Source: Salvator merianae
Lineage: Eukaryota > Chordata > Lepidosauria > Squamata > Teiidae
Reading direction: 5' to 3'
Assembly: GCA_003586115.2 (NCBI GenBank)
Contig: QVOM02000116.1
Span: 34,375,946-34,439,945 of the forward strand
Length of the DNA stretch: 64,000 nt
The translations under genes were made by a program, and so were the position numbers. How positions within the stretch are numbered: the stretch's first letter is position 1; each line of letters begins with the position of its first letter. Shown piece by piece: positions 1 to 12,563 of the stretch. The notes below the pieces were generated by a model. It did no database searches. It was not told the DNA's origin and worked only from the letters and a program-made list of their open reading frames with translations.

Positions 1-750
1 TTTACATCTGGGTAAGTAAAATGACAATATTCAATACAGAATGAGAGGATTCTCGCTGAGCAGCAGCGCATAGGAAAAGGATCTGGGTGTACTAGTAGAT
101 CACAGATTAAACATGAGTCAACATTGTGATGCAGCTGCAAAAAAGGCAAACACCATCCTGGGGTGTTTGGAGCATCAAGAGGAGCATAGAGTCTAGATCA
201 CGAGAAGTAATTATCCCTCTTTACTCTTCCTTGGTCAGACCTCATCTGGAGTATTGTGTCCAGTTCTGGGCACCCCAGTTTAAAAAAGACATTGATAAAC
301 TGGAACAAGTTCAGAGAAGGGCAACCAAAATGGTGAGTGGTCTGCAAACCATGTTCTATGAGGAACAGTTAAAGGACCTAGGAATGTTTAGCCTGCAGAA
401 GAGAAGACTGAGAGGAGACATGCTAGCTGTTTTCAAGTATCAGAAGGGTTGTCACAGTGCAGAAAGATTGTCCCTATTCTCAATTGTGCAAGAAGGAAAG
501 ACTAGAAACAGGGATGAAACTTCAAGAGAGTAAATACAGGCTAGATATTAGAAAAAACTTTCTGACCGTAAGGGCAATCAGTCACTGGAACAGGTTACCA
601 CAGGAGGTGGTGGGCTCTCCTTCGCTGGAGGTCTTCAAGGAAAGGCTGGACGGATATCTGTCTGGGATGGTTTAGTGAATCCTGCATTGAGCAGGGGGTT
701 GGACCCGATGACCCTGGAGGTCCCTTCCAGCTCTATGATTCTATGATTCA
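1..750 (+). mobile_element. CR1 LINE, 3' end (sense, broken)
   Basis: Truncated CR1 retrotransposon. Frames at 126-533 and 457-675 carry the C-terminal end of CR1 ORF2: [20 protein letters not shown], then [20 protein letters not shown] and [18 protein letters not shown] frameshift lies near 450-530, since the frame moves from the first ORF to the second. The end at about 730-750 is the repeated CTATGATT motif typical of CR1 3' ends. The element continues off the left edge, so its length is unknown. Confidence 0.9.
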
Positions 751-1171
751 ATATCTTGTTCTAGAGATTACATGTCTGCTGTGTAGTACTACTTCCATAC
801 GACAGGAATGAAACCTTCCAGCTCTAGACATTACACTTATTCCTGTTATTTCTTTCAGTAATACCATAAGAGCAGGACTGCCAAGCCCTCCAAGCCTCCC
901 CAAATTCTCTTATGCCAAAAAGTAGCTCCATCCAGCGCCATCCTGTGGTGACAGATATCTGTAACTCATGGCTAGTGTGCTGGGTTATTGGAGTTCTCAC
1001 TGCTGAGTTTCCCATTTGCAGAAGTTTCACTGCCTCTCTAGGAAACGTCTTCAGTGCACTGAAGGGGAAGAAAATGTCTGCAAATGGAAAATTCCACTTG
1101 GAGAACAGTGATTGAGAAAAATTCAAACTTGCCACTCAAATCAGGGCTGAAGCCAGAAAGAAATGAGTCAA

Positions 1172-1290
1172 GATAATAATAATAATAGCCTTTATTTGGT
1201 TATGCCTTTCAGGCAACTTGACTAGGGGAAGGATATTGCAATTGGATAGGAAGCCCCAGAGAAAAAGGGAAATACCACACATACCTCAAA
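1172..1290 (-). repeat. Possible LINE 3' tail, antisense
   Basis: An (AAT)n run at about 1174-1187 is followed by AGCCTTTATTTGG. Read on the minus strand, this is a CCAAATAAAGGCT tail ending in (ATT)n, the style of a LINE 3' end. The sense LINE at 19950-21960 ends in a degenerate version of the same motif. The extent past 1290 and the family are uncertain. Confidence 0.35.
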
Positions 1291-2649
1291 ACAGCTAGGA
1301 TGATCTGTCTTGCAGCAAGGCATTAAGTGCTACCTGGGCCCCACCAACCAGACCTTTAGGGAGCACTAACAAGGCATGATGGGCAGAGATCAAAAGAGCT
1401 GGTAGTAGGTGGCACCTCTTTTAAGTATCTTGAATGCATTCTCTGACTTCAGGAACTAAACTGGTTCTTAGCAATAGGACAAGACTGTATCTCCAGCAGT
1501 ATAGTTAGATGGACGGGCAGTGTGATCCTCAGAGAGTTTCCAGAAGGCTTCAGAAGCTTTATATCCTTAGACTGTGACCTTCAGTTTACAGGTTCCTTGA
1601 CCATTCTGAAGCAATCTGTCAGAGGATTATTTGATCAAGCAGTAGTTAACATATGATTATTTTTTGTTGCCACATGATAAGTGCAGATATTTCTAGCTCG
1701 TGCTCTCTCAGCTTCACTACAGTCTTGCCAGAGATAATGGCAGACTTTGTTTGCCATTAGGATGTGTAATCCAGGGCAATTTCCATACTTATGGCATCAA
1801 ATAACCCCTTCATCTTCCAGTTATATAATCACACTTAGAAAGTATTGGTCAACTAGTGTATTGTTCAGAATTTTTGGGCTGTAATACTGTATTTAGTAAA
1901 GGATTTGGGGTTTGTCTTGTTCCACAGAATTATTTTGACTGTGCAGTTTAACCATGCTTGAGTTCCAGTGTGGAATAAACTCATACCATATTATGCAAGT
2001 TCTTTAAACCTGTGTATTTAGTCTTTGCAAACTGTGCTTTGTATATTTCTCTGTATTTAGTTAGTGTTGTAGAAGATAAATAATGCTTAATACTTTCTTA
2101 TGCATAAGAAATTGTTATGAGGTGAAGTGTGCTGCTCTTTTTAGGGAGGAAGAAGAGTAGCTTTTTCTGACTCAGTTCAAACAACATTTAAAATGGTTTT
2201 AGATTTTAAACAAGATGCCAGCTGTTTGTAGCATCTCTTAGAAAGCAAGTGTTGTGGAATACAGCTTGTGTCTAAAAGTCTAGGAGAAACATCCTGAAAA
2301 ATGATTAGCTCACTGTTTGAAAGGAAAATTATACCATATTAGCCTGAAAGGCAGCAGATCTATTTTAAGGACAGTGAATAATACAATACATTACTCCTAG
2401 TGGTAGAAAGCAGATAAGGCACCTGTGGTGGGAAAATGAACTACACTGTTTTTCTAAGACCTCTGTATAGGGTGTCCTCTGAACTTGCACATTGTTTAGT
2501 ATAAGCCTCTATAAATAAATCAGAAGCTCAGTTTGCTGCTAGCAACTTCTGTAATGGATAGCTGACTGCTTGCATTAATTGCAAAACTAATTTGAGTTTT
2601 CCAGTGTCTTCTGCATTGTTAAAATCCCATTTGCAGTCCCAGTTTATCT

Positions 2650-2840
2650 TCTTTGATAGGTGGGAGAAATGCTTTGGATGTAATACATCTGAACCTGAGG
2701 AAAGCATTTTACAAAGCTCTCAGTAATTACCAGTCTCGTTAAGTACTGGCTAGAGGGTGTGCTGCGAGATGGATCTGTTCTGGTTTACGAATCATACCTA
2801 AACAGTGCTCATCAGTGGTTTCTGGTCATTCCATTGCTAG
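2650..2840 (+). mobile_element. CR1-like LINE scrap, RT region (sense)
   Basis: In one frame the stretch reads ALDVIHLNLRKAFYKALSN, matching the CR1 RT block D-V-[IV]-[YH]-L-[DN]-[LF]-x-K-A-F-[DY]-x-[VA]. It is followed by YWLEGVLRDGSVLVYESY-like residues and GTGCTCATCAGTGG, as in the downstream fingers region. The catalytic Asp has become Asn. Very decayed, and both ends are uncertain. Confidence 0.6.
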
Positions 2841-3759
2841 CTCACCTAAAGGAGATTGTTCCGCAAGAGTAGAGTTCCCCTTCTAAGGGAGAAAAAATGC
2901 CTCCTATCTTTAGGCACTTTTATGTTCTAGGGCAGAATGTTGAGGAGATATTAGCTGTGTCTTTAATGGATGGCCCTATTGCTTCTTTTGTGTCTCGTTC
3001 TGTTACTCCTAGCCTAGGACAATGCCAGTCTAGGGATTTTTAGAGCAAGAGGGTGGATACTTCTGTCCATTGGGCAGTGAAAGCTGGAGCATATTTGCTC
3101 AGATCTTCTGTCTTGTCCTCAATTCTGTCTAGAGCTGCAATCCTTTGGTTGTAGGAATTGCTTCAAGAAAAGTATCTTCCATCACAGTACAGGTCTAAGA
3201 TTCTTAAACTGGCTAGGACTTGCATTTTTTTTAGCTGGTTTCAAGGGATGCTGTGCAATTTTCAGTAAGGGCTTTGGGGTATACCACTGTGGTGCACTGT
3301 GCAGTGTGGTTCAAGTATTGGTAGGTCGATCAATATTCCAGAAAACATGACCTGAACAAGCCCTTTAAAGAAGGTAAATTGTTTGGGGATGAGGCATTAT
3401 CAGATGGCTTGATAGGATTAAGATAAAATAAGCAAGCTGTGCTGTCTTTGAAGTTGAAGGAGAGGAGACCATTTCATATGGTGATTTACAAATCACAGGG
3501 AAGTTGGTCCTTTTGTTTTAGAGGTTTCTTTTCCAGGGAAGGAGGAAAGAATATTTTGAAGCACAAGCATCCTTAGTTCCCGAAGTCAGGATAGGGTGTT
3601 AGACTTCCAAGGCCTTGTCTGCTTGACTGCTCAGGAGAGGCAGCTGGGATTTGCAGAGGTTTGGTTACTGGATTTGCAGAGGTTTGAAGGGATCATACTT
3701 GAGACACTTGAGTGATACAGGTGGTGGAAAAAGGAATGGAGCTGGAATTCACGTCACCT

Positions 3760-5750
3760 CTAATGCCTCAATTTGTCCCGACTCAGGTTTCTCCAGGAAG
3801 AGTTGAAGTGATGCACCAGGCTATGTATACTCAAAGCTGAATAGGGTCAGAGAGTTTACTCCATAATTTTCGTGGTTCCCAAACAGTTAGGGAAGTGGTT
3901 ATCATCTTGGATCTCAAGTATCTCAGTCTGTCAGATACAGGAGGTGCAAGAATGAATCACTTGCTTCCGTCTGGGTTCTTTCGCACCTTATGATTTCCTG
4001 ACTTCAATAGATCTTTGGGATGCATATAAACATGTACCAGTAAGACCTGCCTATAGGCATGTTCTTCACTTGTTTTTTTCTGGACTCCATTTTCCATATC
4101 GGGTACTTCTTTTCACTAAGGTGCTGGCTACAGCATTAGAGCCCTTGCGACTCAGGAGTCTAGCCATTTTGTGTATCTGGATGATTTGCTGGTTCAGGGT
4201 TCTTCCTGGGAACAGGCACAGCAAGCAATGCAGAACACGCTGGCACATCTAAAGCTAACGGGTTTCATAGTGAACTTTTCAAAGAGTCATTTATGTCCAG
4301 TGTAGGTGCTGGATAATGTGGGAGCCACAATTTCCACATGGGACCGTTACATCCATCTGTCAGGGAAAAGGGGTTTCAACATTATTTTTGTGATTTCTGA
4401 GTTGGGAGGAAGGGAAATGATGAATGTCATGGTCCTAGCAGCTCTGCTGGGCTTCATGGTTTCTTGTATAGACATTGATTGAGACCTTTGCAGTGGCATC
4501 TCCTGCCTTTCAAGGCAGGCATTCCCTGCTGCTGGCACCAACTAATTCCTTTCTTGATGCTGGTTTGGCGCAGTCTCTAGTGGTGGAACTAGTCCCAAAC
4601 GCTGCTCAGGGAACCGTGTCTCCTAGAGTCCCCAAGGATGGTAGTAATTATGAATGGATCTCTGGGATTGGGGGAGTCACTGCCTGGGGATGTCAGCTGC
4701 TGGACAGTGGTCCTGAGAGGAAGTCAGCAGAGGGATCAGCTGTTTGAACTCAGTGTGACATTCTTATCACTTCAGAAAATTCTTCCTTTACTTCAGGACA
4801 AGTATGTGTTGGTCATGAGGGACAATGTCATGGCCAAGGCACATATCAACAGACAGTATGGTACCTGATCTTCCCCACTGCGGGAGTTAGCTAGTCGCAT
4901 TTTCACCTGGGCGCAGTTTTGTGTTCAGTCAATTGCAGTGATTTATACCAAGGGGAAGAAGAATGTACTTGCAGGTGCCTTGAGCAGGGGCAAGATTGAA
5001 GCAGGAGAGTAGACTCTGTCCTGGGAACTGTAGCCCCTCTTACAAAGGAAATACAGGTGGCTGGTGATAGAACTTTGTGTGTCAGCAGATAATGCCATAG
5101 TGCTAAGATTGCTCCGAAGGTGGAGTGGCAGCCAGGTGGCTGAGGTGGATGTGTGGTCACATCCATGGCCTCCAGGTCTTCTCTGTGTGTTCCTTCCAAT
5201 CCTGCTGATTGTCAGGTTGGTCCATAGGTTCACAAGGTTCACCATAGGTTCAGGTGCTGATTATTGCCCCCTTTTGACCATGCAACCCTTGGTTTCTGAT
5301 TCTCTTGAGCATGTGCACTTGCTGGCTTTGGGAGCTTCCACTATTTCTGAATCTGTTGGTACTTGGGGAGATGTCTTACGTGGATCTGGCTTGGCTGTGC
5401 TTGATAGCCTGGCCTTTGAATCTGCACACTTCAGAAGCTTAGGTCTGCAGCCAGCAGTTATTTAGACTATCCTGGGAGACAGGACAGCTGCGGGTTTGAT
5501 TAAGGCTTGCCTTGGCCTACAAGGTGCAGGGCAAGCTGCTTCCTGTGGGGACTATGTCACATTCCACAAGGGCAATGTCTACTTTGGTAGCTTTTGCCAC
5601 CAATGCTTCTGTTATGGAAATCTATAGGACAGTGTCATGGAAGTCAGCTTTCATATTCTCAAAGCATTACCATCTAGTTTTTCAGATTTGCAGAGGCAGC
5701 CTTTGGAAGATGAGTGCTTCAGCAGGTCTTGAATGATTGATTGGGCAGCT
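3760..5750 (+). mobile_element. DIRS-like tyrosine-recombinase retrotransposon (degenerate)
   Basis: Sense remnant of a DIRS-order element. The RT domain begins with GVYSIIFVVPKQ (about 3850), then DFLTSIDLWDAYKHVPVRPA (about 3995-4055). It has the catalytic box YLDDLLVQG at 4174-4200, then LAHLKLTGFIVNFSKSHL. The RNase H domain follows, with VLVMRDNVMAKAHINRQYGT (4806-4865) and later ELASRIFTWAQFCVQSIAV. That combination of motifs is characteristic of DIRS rather than Gypsy or LINE elements. 5064-5736 holds further broken frames at the position of the tyrosine recombinase, but I cannot identify its catalytic residues. Several frameshifts and stops make it non-functional. The terminal repeats were not resolved, so the borders are approximate. 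Confidence 0.8.
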
Positions 5751-7680
5751 TGGCCTTCTTCCACTCTGGAAAGTGAGCTTTGGTACATCCCATCTGTGTG
5801 AACCCTTCAGCACATAGCCCCTGAGAAGGACTGATTGGTAGTTACTGTGAAAGTGTTTCTTGGGGATCTCATGTGCTGAAGACCTATGCTCCCACCTGAA
5901 AAGCCTTCTTCTAGGTATGGGAGCCCCATAATAGTTAGAAAGGGGATAGGTTTTTCTCTTTTTCCTTTCAGTGTTTGGCATTGCCTACTTCTATTCTGGG
6001 CTTTGGTAAAACTGGTGAGGATGGGGTTCCCTTCCCTTGATTATAGCCTCTGCCTGTTGCACAACAGGTGATGTAATCCATCCATGCGAGGTCTTCAACA
6101 CCATTCACATTAAGTACCAACCAGCCCATCTACTCCTGCTGCAGAGACAAATGCGTTTGGTGTTTGAACCTTGGTGTGCTAGCCATATGTGGTGTTTTAT
6201 CCGCAATGCTGTTTAAAATCTGTATGAGCCATTGTGGCAATCATTAGAAGATACTAACTTCTATTTCTTTGTAACATCTGAATCAGCAGAGGCTTTGCAT
6301 GTTCTAAATGCTGCCTGGATGCAGTATTGGGATGGATGAGGGTAAGCAAAGTTGAAATTGAATTCTGTGTGTTGTGGTTTCTAGGTTTGCAGATTGGCAA
6401 ATGTGCCTATTCTAGGAAGAGTTGCCTACTCTAGAAAGTATAGGTATGTAATTTGCAAAGGTTCAGAGTCGTAAGGAACACTGGAGATGTAATTGGCCTC
6501 AGTGGCTAGCTTTGGTTGGGTATTAGTGATATCGTTGCATGAATAGAAATAGACAAAGCCTATTCTGTATGCATTAGTAACCTGTTTTTAGATTAGCATA
6601 ATGCACTACATGTGGCACTACCCTAGCACAGCTCTGGAAGCTGCACCTAGTGCAGACTGTCAGGACTAAATTGCTGTGTGGGGTGCCTTCTCACAAAATG
6701 TTACATTTGTGGTTAAGCACCCAGTCAGATTGAAGGTTCTGTCCTTGACCTGTACAGCTTAAACAACTTAGGACAAAGTTATTTAACAAGTAATCTTTGT
6801 TGTTCTAGCCCCCTTGACTCCTAATATGTCAGGAGCCAACTCTGTTAAGTTTTAACAATATAGACAGACAAGTTGCTGGTGAAATCGCTTACTTATCCAT
6901 GGATAATTGTTTTTTTGTTGAATGTAGGCTGCTTGTACTGGTGACAGACAGACTGGAGAATTCTGGTCCCAATTTTTGATTGCTCTGGAGTACAGATCAC
7001 AGAGTAATGGATAAGTTGCATGAAGAAGATTCAAGTTGAGTAGCAGAGGAGAAAAACTCTTCGTTGAAGTCCAGGAAGTTTGATAGTGGTGGGATTTTCT
7101 TTTACTAGATTTAAGTTAGAACCAGGACAGCAATCTTTTGGAGATGTTTCAGTTTGGATAGCCTTACTGGTTTCTTCCAACTTTAGGACAATGTAACTTA
7201 TTTCTGTGGCTTAAAAGAAGGGATTTTCTTACATGCCAATTGAGCATATTTTTAAATATCAATCAGTATCTTAAATTTGAATTGTAGCAGTTGGGAAAAT
7301 AAGACTCAAGCCTATTTGTATTTTGTATTGTGAACAGTCTAGATTTATAAAAAGATGCAAGTTAATATTATCATGATGCCATGATGAATTTTTTTCAAAT
7401 AAAACATCCAGAATTCTGTTATTTTAGTGGAGAATTAAGAAGTGTTTAATTTTTTCTTTGGAATCTGGAGAACTGCTTAACATATTTAAGTTATGCTTTG
7501 AAATATCCCTCTTCTTTGGTACGTTGTGGAAGAAAAATGATGGGAAGCAGATGTATTTCTTTAGACAGTTTAAAGAGATGCAGATTGTGAATGGCGAATG
7601 TCTCCTACATCAGTGATTACCTTATTAATAAATTGTACTGTGTTCTATGATTGGTTATCTTTTTACCGGAGCATTTCCGA

Positions 7681-7800
7681 GGGTTGCCACCTTTTTTTTT
7701 CCTAACAGGGCTCCTGTCCTTTTAACAGCTGCAGTACAAGCAGATATTCAACAGGTGAAACCCTCTTCCAACACTACAGCAACCAGGAGGCCTTATTTTA
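7681..7800. repeat. Possible dispersed SINE-like repeat
   Basis: Begins GGGTTGCCACC plus a T-tract, then CTAACAGGGCTCCTGTCC and ACAGCTGCAGTAC. The pattern resembles an interspersed reptile repeat I recall, but no second copy is visible in this window. It also looks like a 46-nt exon with good splice signals (7709-7754). Identification is weak. Confidence 0.25.
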
Positions 7801-8778
7801 AGATCTTATAAAGTATATCCAAATGTGCCTTATAGAGAGTTCATGATAGAAAGTGGTTCCTGTCTGTCAGACTCTGAGGTAAATGGTTGCAATGTTTTCT
7901 TTCAAAGTTGTGTTTTGAGTGTTGTAGAGGTATTTATTTGTATTGTGAAAATGAATTTCCAAGGGTATGATAGTTGTAATGCTCCCAATCCACTTTTTAT
8001 ATGTAATAGTGCATGCCTAACCAGGGCTTTCTCAGAAGTGAGCCCCAGTGTGTCAGTAAACACTACACACAATTTGGGAATGCAGTCATAGTCATAATTA
8101 AATTTCTTGGAGACTTAGTGGTTTTTATTAAAAGCTTTGTTCCTTTGAGTTGGACATTGAAAATATTTGGTGATCATAGGAATTTGTAACAAACCCTTTT
8201 ACAGTTTCCTTGTTTCTAGAAGGCAACTTTGGAATTAACCATGTGCTACTCTTGCATAAGCTAAACCTGAGGGGATTCTCTGTCCCTGTAGAGGGATGTG
8301 TGGAAGTTGCACTAGGATACAGAGAGAGCCTATGTGTATGCAAGTACAAAAATCTATAATTGGGCTAGAGAAATATTTCTTTATTTTGATGTATCGAGAC
8401 TGGACACTCATGGAATAGTATTCCTTGTTCATAGGGGTACTTTGGGAATTGAATTGCTTTTCAGGCCAACAAAGGTATCATTCTAAAATCTGTATGTCTT
8501 GGGATTTTTTCTGTATTGGTTACAGTATTCCTTTGACTTTTCAAGTTGGAGAATAATGTTTATATTCTGCTAACTTTGATTAATGAACTTTATGTTACTT
8601 GGGACTTAAGTATTATACAGTATGCTTGAACTTTGCAATTATTTTTAGAAGCCCTTCTCTGCATGTCCCTTTAATGGAGTGACTACAGTGTGACTTTGAG
8701 CTTTCTTAGTAGTGCTCTTCAGTTATTTAATGCTCCCCTGGCAGAGGCCTATCTGATTTTTTGTGGGGCAAGTGATGA

Positions 8779-8910
8779 CATTTATTTATTTATTTATTTA
8801 TTTGTTCGGTCGTGTTTCTAGTCCACCTTATAATTGAAGGTCTCAATAAAATGGTTACAATAAAATCAACATAAAAATAGATATAATAAGTTAGCTAAAA
8901 CAACCCCATT
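8779..8910 (-). repeat. L2-type LINE 3' tail, antisense, with (TTTA)n
   Basis: (TTTA)n at 8781-8803 is followed by CTAGTCCACCTTATAA and AAGGTCTCAATAAAA. This is the antisense layout of the L2-type 3' ends found repeatedly in this window: a short-repeat tail, a 'CTGCCC/CCACC' box, 'GGTCTCA', then an A-rich stretch. Confidence 0.6.
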
Positions 8911-11832
8911 CTATTTTTCTCATGCATTATGGCAGAAATTTACAATTAAATAGACATTGGGTACTGTACTGACATATATTTTGTATTGGGGATGCTGAAG
9001 GTGGTGCTAAATGAAGAGTAGATTTAAGAAAGGTTAGCATTTTTGTCGTTAATATTGTATATTTTTTAAAATTTTGAAACATAAACACCTGCTAAAGTTT
9101 AATAATAACAACAACAGTAATAATAATGCCATTCTCATGCATACATGTACTATTATAAGAATATTCCTGAACCAATAATTAATAATAACAACCTACAGTG
9201 TACCCAGCGATGCCAGCCCAGGTGTACTCACACTTCTTGTGACAAACTTGCTGGTGAAGTGTAAGTTAAACCAGCAACAAGCTGTGTGAAATAATGTAAT
9301 AATGAATTGTCATCAGTTGCCTTAGAACTTTACAAAATACTAGTTAAGATGGTAAGACCTTGTGCTATGAATCTTGTCATCTAAAATTAAACATGGAAAG
9401 CAATAGTAGCAGAAAATGGAGTAAACACGGAAGGATTATCACTCCTGCAAGGACTTAGGTGTAGTTAGATTATGGGAACTAAGACTAAATTTCTTCCATA
9501 CTAATTTGAGAACAAGCCTCACAGATCATAAATTTGAAAACATAGGTTTTGAGGAAGAATTTGAAAGGAGCAAAAAGTGACATCACAGTGTTTGCAAATA
9601 ATTTATAGTAAAAAGAAGCAACAAAGTACTCATAACAGCTGAATTCTGTTTTGCTAGAGAAGCCAAAGTCATTGTCAAAAATTTAAGATGAAGGTTGATG
9701 GAAAGACAGAGGGCTTTCAGTATGGGAAAAGACTTGTGGTTAGGCAGTGAGCTCAAAATCGGGTATCAGGAATCTTGAAAAAAAAATGAACATTTTTATA
9801 AGCATCTCAACAGGAAGATGCAATCTCTGTTTAAAAGCTGGAGATTTTGTCTAACTCTTTTTTGTTGTTGTTATAGGACTGGTGGCTAATGTCTTTATTA
9901 TGGGAAAGTATATTGTAGGCTGAAAATGAATTATTACCTAAATTAAGTGTTATATTGTTCTTTCCTTGCTCTCTGTAATAACCTTGTCCATTGTAAACTT
10001 GTTTTTGGTTGTCTGTAATTAAAGACAATAAACTGTGATCATAGGGTCACAATTTGGGAATAAGAATTGCTGCTCTGGAAAGGAAGTTTTTTCTACTGTA
10101 TTTGAACATGCATCAGGGACCTTCCAGTTTAAGAAATATATCGGTGAATGTATGTGTTTAGCCCGTGTGTGTGTTTTCTTTACTAAAAAGAATTCCAAGA
10201 GGCTTGACTAGAACTTTGGGCTGTTCTTAGGCGAGAGAATTCAACTCTTTGCCCCTGCTGTGGTCCCATGCAAGTAGCACTCTGTTATCCATTACCATCT
10301 GTCCCAGGAGAAAAGTGCCACTGACAACAAACAAATATAAAGTGCACAGGGGCCAACTGCATGCTGAGTTTGACCTTGCAAGTTCATTATCTTTGTTACC
10401 TATGGAACTCAAGAGTATGTTGAATGCTATGGTACATATTAGAATGAATGAATTCAAATTTTATGTGGCATGGGTGTGTGTTACATAAACACCAGTGCTT
10501 GATAACTGTGCCATAGACAGCATTGATTTTTTCTACTTCCCAGATGTTTGTAGATGCTTTTGGAGCACATTCTAAAATACTGAGGCAATAAATGTTTTTA
10601 TGGCAGACATTGCCACTGGAGGCCCCTACCAGCACTGCAGGTCTTCCTTGTGTGGTTTCATGCGGGCAGAGGAACTTGTCAGTGATCATTAACAGATTCA
10701 TTCTCTGTCAGTTAACGTTCGAAGAACTGAGGCAATAATTGGTTTCTTAGTTCACTGTCTCACATGTTACCGACATGTTTCTGCTACATGTAATATTTTT
10801 GCTGTTCATTGGCTTTAGATATAAAACATAAGTTTGAAAGAGTTATGGAGACTATTATATTGTTTTACTTCACACATGGGTATTGCTTTCTCATAGTAGT
10901 GCACACTTAAAATACTTCCAGTTGAGGGGCTCAGGAATATTATTTCCTATTATTGAATGGTGAAGGTAGAACCTATGATGTGAGTAGGAAGGGGACTAGA
11001 GGGAGCTAATTGTTTGTGGCACAAAAATGAACTAGAAAAAGATTTGTAGAGTGTTATAAAATACATTTTCTGGGGCTGTAGTGTTTTCACAGAAATGCAG
11101 TGGTTTGGGATTGAAACTTAACTTTTTTGGTTAACTATTCTGACAGCAATTTTTCGTTACGAAATGTCTCAAACTGCTGAGAATTCTCTGTGTAAAGCAA
11201 TCCAGGACAGAATGTGGACAATTCATGAATAGCAGTTTAATTTTCAAGCTGAGATATTTATGCAGTGAAACAGTAGCAGACATGGTTGTTTTGTAGGGAC
11301 TAATAGATGGCTCTCTTGGGAACTTGATAAACCCTAAAATTAGACAGACTCTTATCTGGATCAAGAATCCTTGGAAACTAAAGTCCAAAAGGAGTGTTGT
11401 ACATTCTCATGAAATACTGTCGAACTTCTGAATGAAGGCTAAATGTGCTTATACTGCTTTGTGGTTAAAAATACTATCTTAGTATATCAAATGTAGTGGT
11501 ATAAGATGAACAAACTTCTTTGAAATTTCAGTGGTTTTTGTGTGACAGATTGTCATTTAACCACACGTAAGCCCATTTATTATTATTTTTGCAGAATCAT
11601 TTCTTAATTTGTAACAGCCTATTTACAAGTCAAAAATTATGGCTCTTTGAAAGTGTGTTTCAATCTTATCCGTTCTTTACATGCTATGCTGTGTTAAGGA
11701 ATGTATTTGTTATATTGTTTGAAATGCTTTAAAATATATGTAGATTATATAAAAGAGTCTTTGTTGTACTTGAAATTATTCTATTTTTATTGTTGAAACC
11801 ATTAAGAATAAAATATAATTAACTTTTTGTAG

Positions 11833-11942
11833 GTTGGGCTCATGTGGTTTGTGCTCTGTACATTCCCGAAGTGCAATTTGCAAATGTTTCGACAATGGAA
11901 CCTATCGTGTTGCAGTCTGTCCCTCATGATCGCTATAATAAG
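11833..11942 (+). CDS. MLLT10: MLLT10 exon: end of zinc knuckle of the extended PHD module
   Basis: First MLLT10 exon in the window, 110 nt. It follows a TTTTTGTAG acceptor and ends at AAG|gtataa. It begins with the last two bases of a Gly codon (phase 1) and reads WAHVVCALYIPEVQFANV and onward to HDRYNK in an open frame. The W-A-H-V-V-C run supplies the His and Cys ligands of the C2HC knuckle between the two PHD fingers. From family knowledge, the AF10 PHD-knuckle-PHD unit binds the histone H3 tail with K27 unmodified and works with DOT1L in H3K79 methylation in the nucleus. The knuckle's Cys-x2-Cys pair and PHD1 must lie on exons upstream of the window; I found neither in 1-11832. AF17 (MLLT6) is the close paralogue, but the linker sequence on later exons fits AF10. 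Confidence 0.96.
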
Positions 11943-12332
11943 GTATAATTATGCTATGACTATATATATAATTGTTTGGTACAGTTAAATATTCCAAATC
12001 TCATAAAAAAGTAAGCATAGTTTACTATGAGACAGTTTTGCATTTCTTTAAGCATTTATTGTCATTGGTAGAATTCTTCTGTATTTTTTCTAGTGACATT
12101 GATAATATAAATATGTATTTGAATATCTAATTTTTTCACTGTAGATTGAAATACTTTATTGTGATCAAGTTCATTCTCAAGGCAACAAAATATTTGTAAT
12201 TTTGATTAATAATCACTGTATTTTGTAGCAAAGGTAAGCATTGATGAATACTTTGTAAAAGTTACAGAAGTTCTTACTAAATGCTGATTGAAAGGTAAGC
12301 TGGCTTTGATAGTGTGTTCTCTAAATTAATTG

Positions 12333-12430
12333 AAGGGTCTAGTAGCACCTTAGAGACTATTCAAGAAAAATAAGTTGGTAGTATGAGCTTTTGTAGACTA
12401 AGACTACTTATGAATTGTTACAGTAGCATT
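12333..12430. repeat. Dispersed repeat resembling a Penelope terminal repeat
   Basis: Reads GGTCTAGTAGCACCTTAGAG followed by a GAGCTTTTGTAGACT box. I recognise this style from reptile repeats, where a 'tagtagcaccttagagact' segment is linked to Penelope-like elements. The link here rests on memory and on the adjacent Penelope fragment. Confidence 0.4.
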
Positions 12431-12464
12431 CATAGCTTTTATTTCTTAAAGACATCTTTGGTCA

Positions 12465-12563
12465 AATCATTATTATTATTTAAAACATTTATATACTGCT
12501 TCTCATAAAAAGGGAAAATCTCAAAGCAGTTTACAGAAAAGAATTAAAAACAAGAGTAAAAAC
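12465..12563 (-). repeat. LINE-tail-type repeat, antisense
   Basis: An ATTATTATT run is followed by TTATATACTGCTTCTCAT and CTCAAAGCAGTTTACAG, the same arrangement seen at 17995-18150. On the minus strand it reads as a LINE 3' end with a short-repeat tail. Family uncertain (L2/CR1-type). Confidence 0.5.

Larger units (their letters stand above)
1..11832 (+). other. MLLT10 intron, 5' part of window (upstream end outside)
   Basis: Intron sequence before the first exon in the window; I find no earlier MLLT10 exon here. It holds a CR1 3' end (1-750), a possible antisense LINE tail (1172-1290), a CR1 RT scrap (2650-2840), a DIRS-like element (about 3760-5750) and a short antisense L2-type tail (8779-8910). 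I can assign nothing in 751-1171, 1291-2649, 2841-3759, 5751-7680, 7801-8778 or 8911-11820: AT-rich, no long conserved frame. 7681-7800 is discussed separately as a possible dispersed repeat. Confidence 0.8.

Noticed and set aside
4903..5245. Two frames of about 100 codons on the - strand
   Set aside because: Shadows of the sense DIRS-like RNase H and downstream region; the sense frame carries the recognisable motifs.
1..11832. Search for the upstream MLLT10 exons (first PHD finger, C-x2-C of the knuckle)
   Set aside because: No matching sequence with splice borders seen; these exons must lie before the window.
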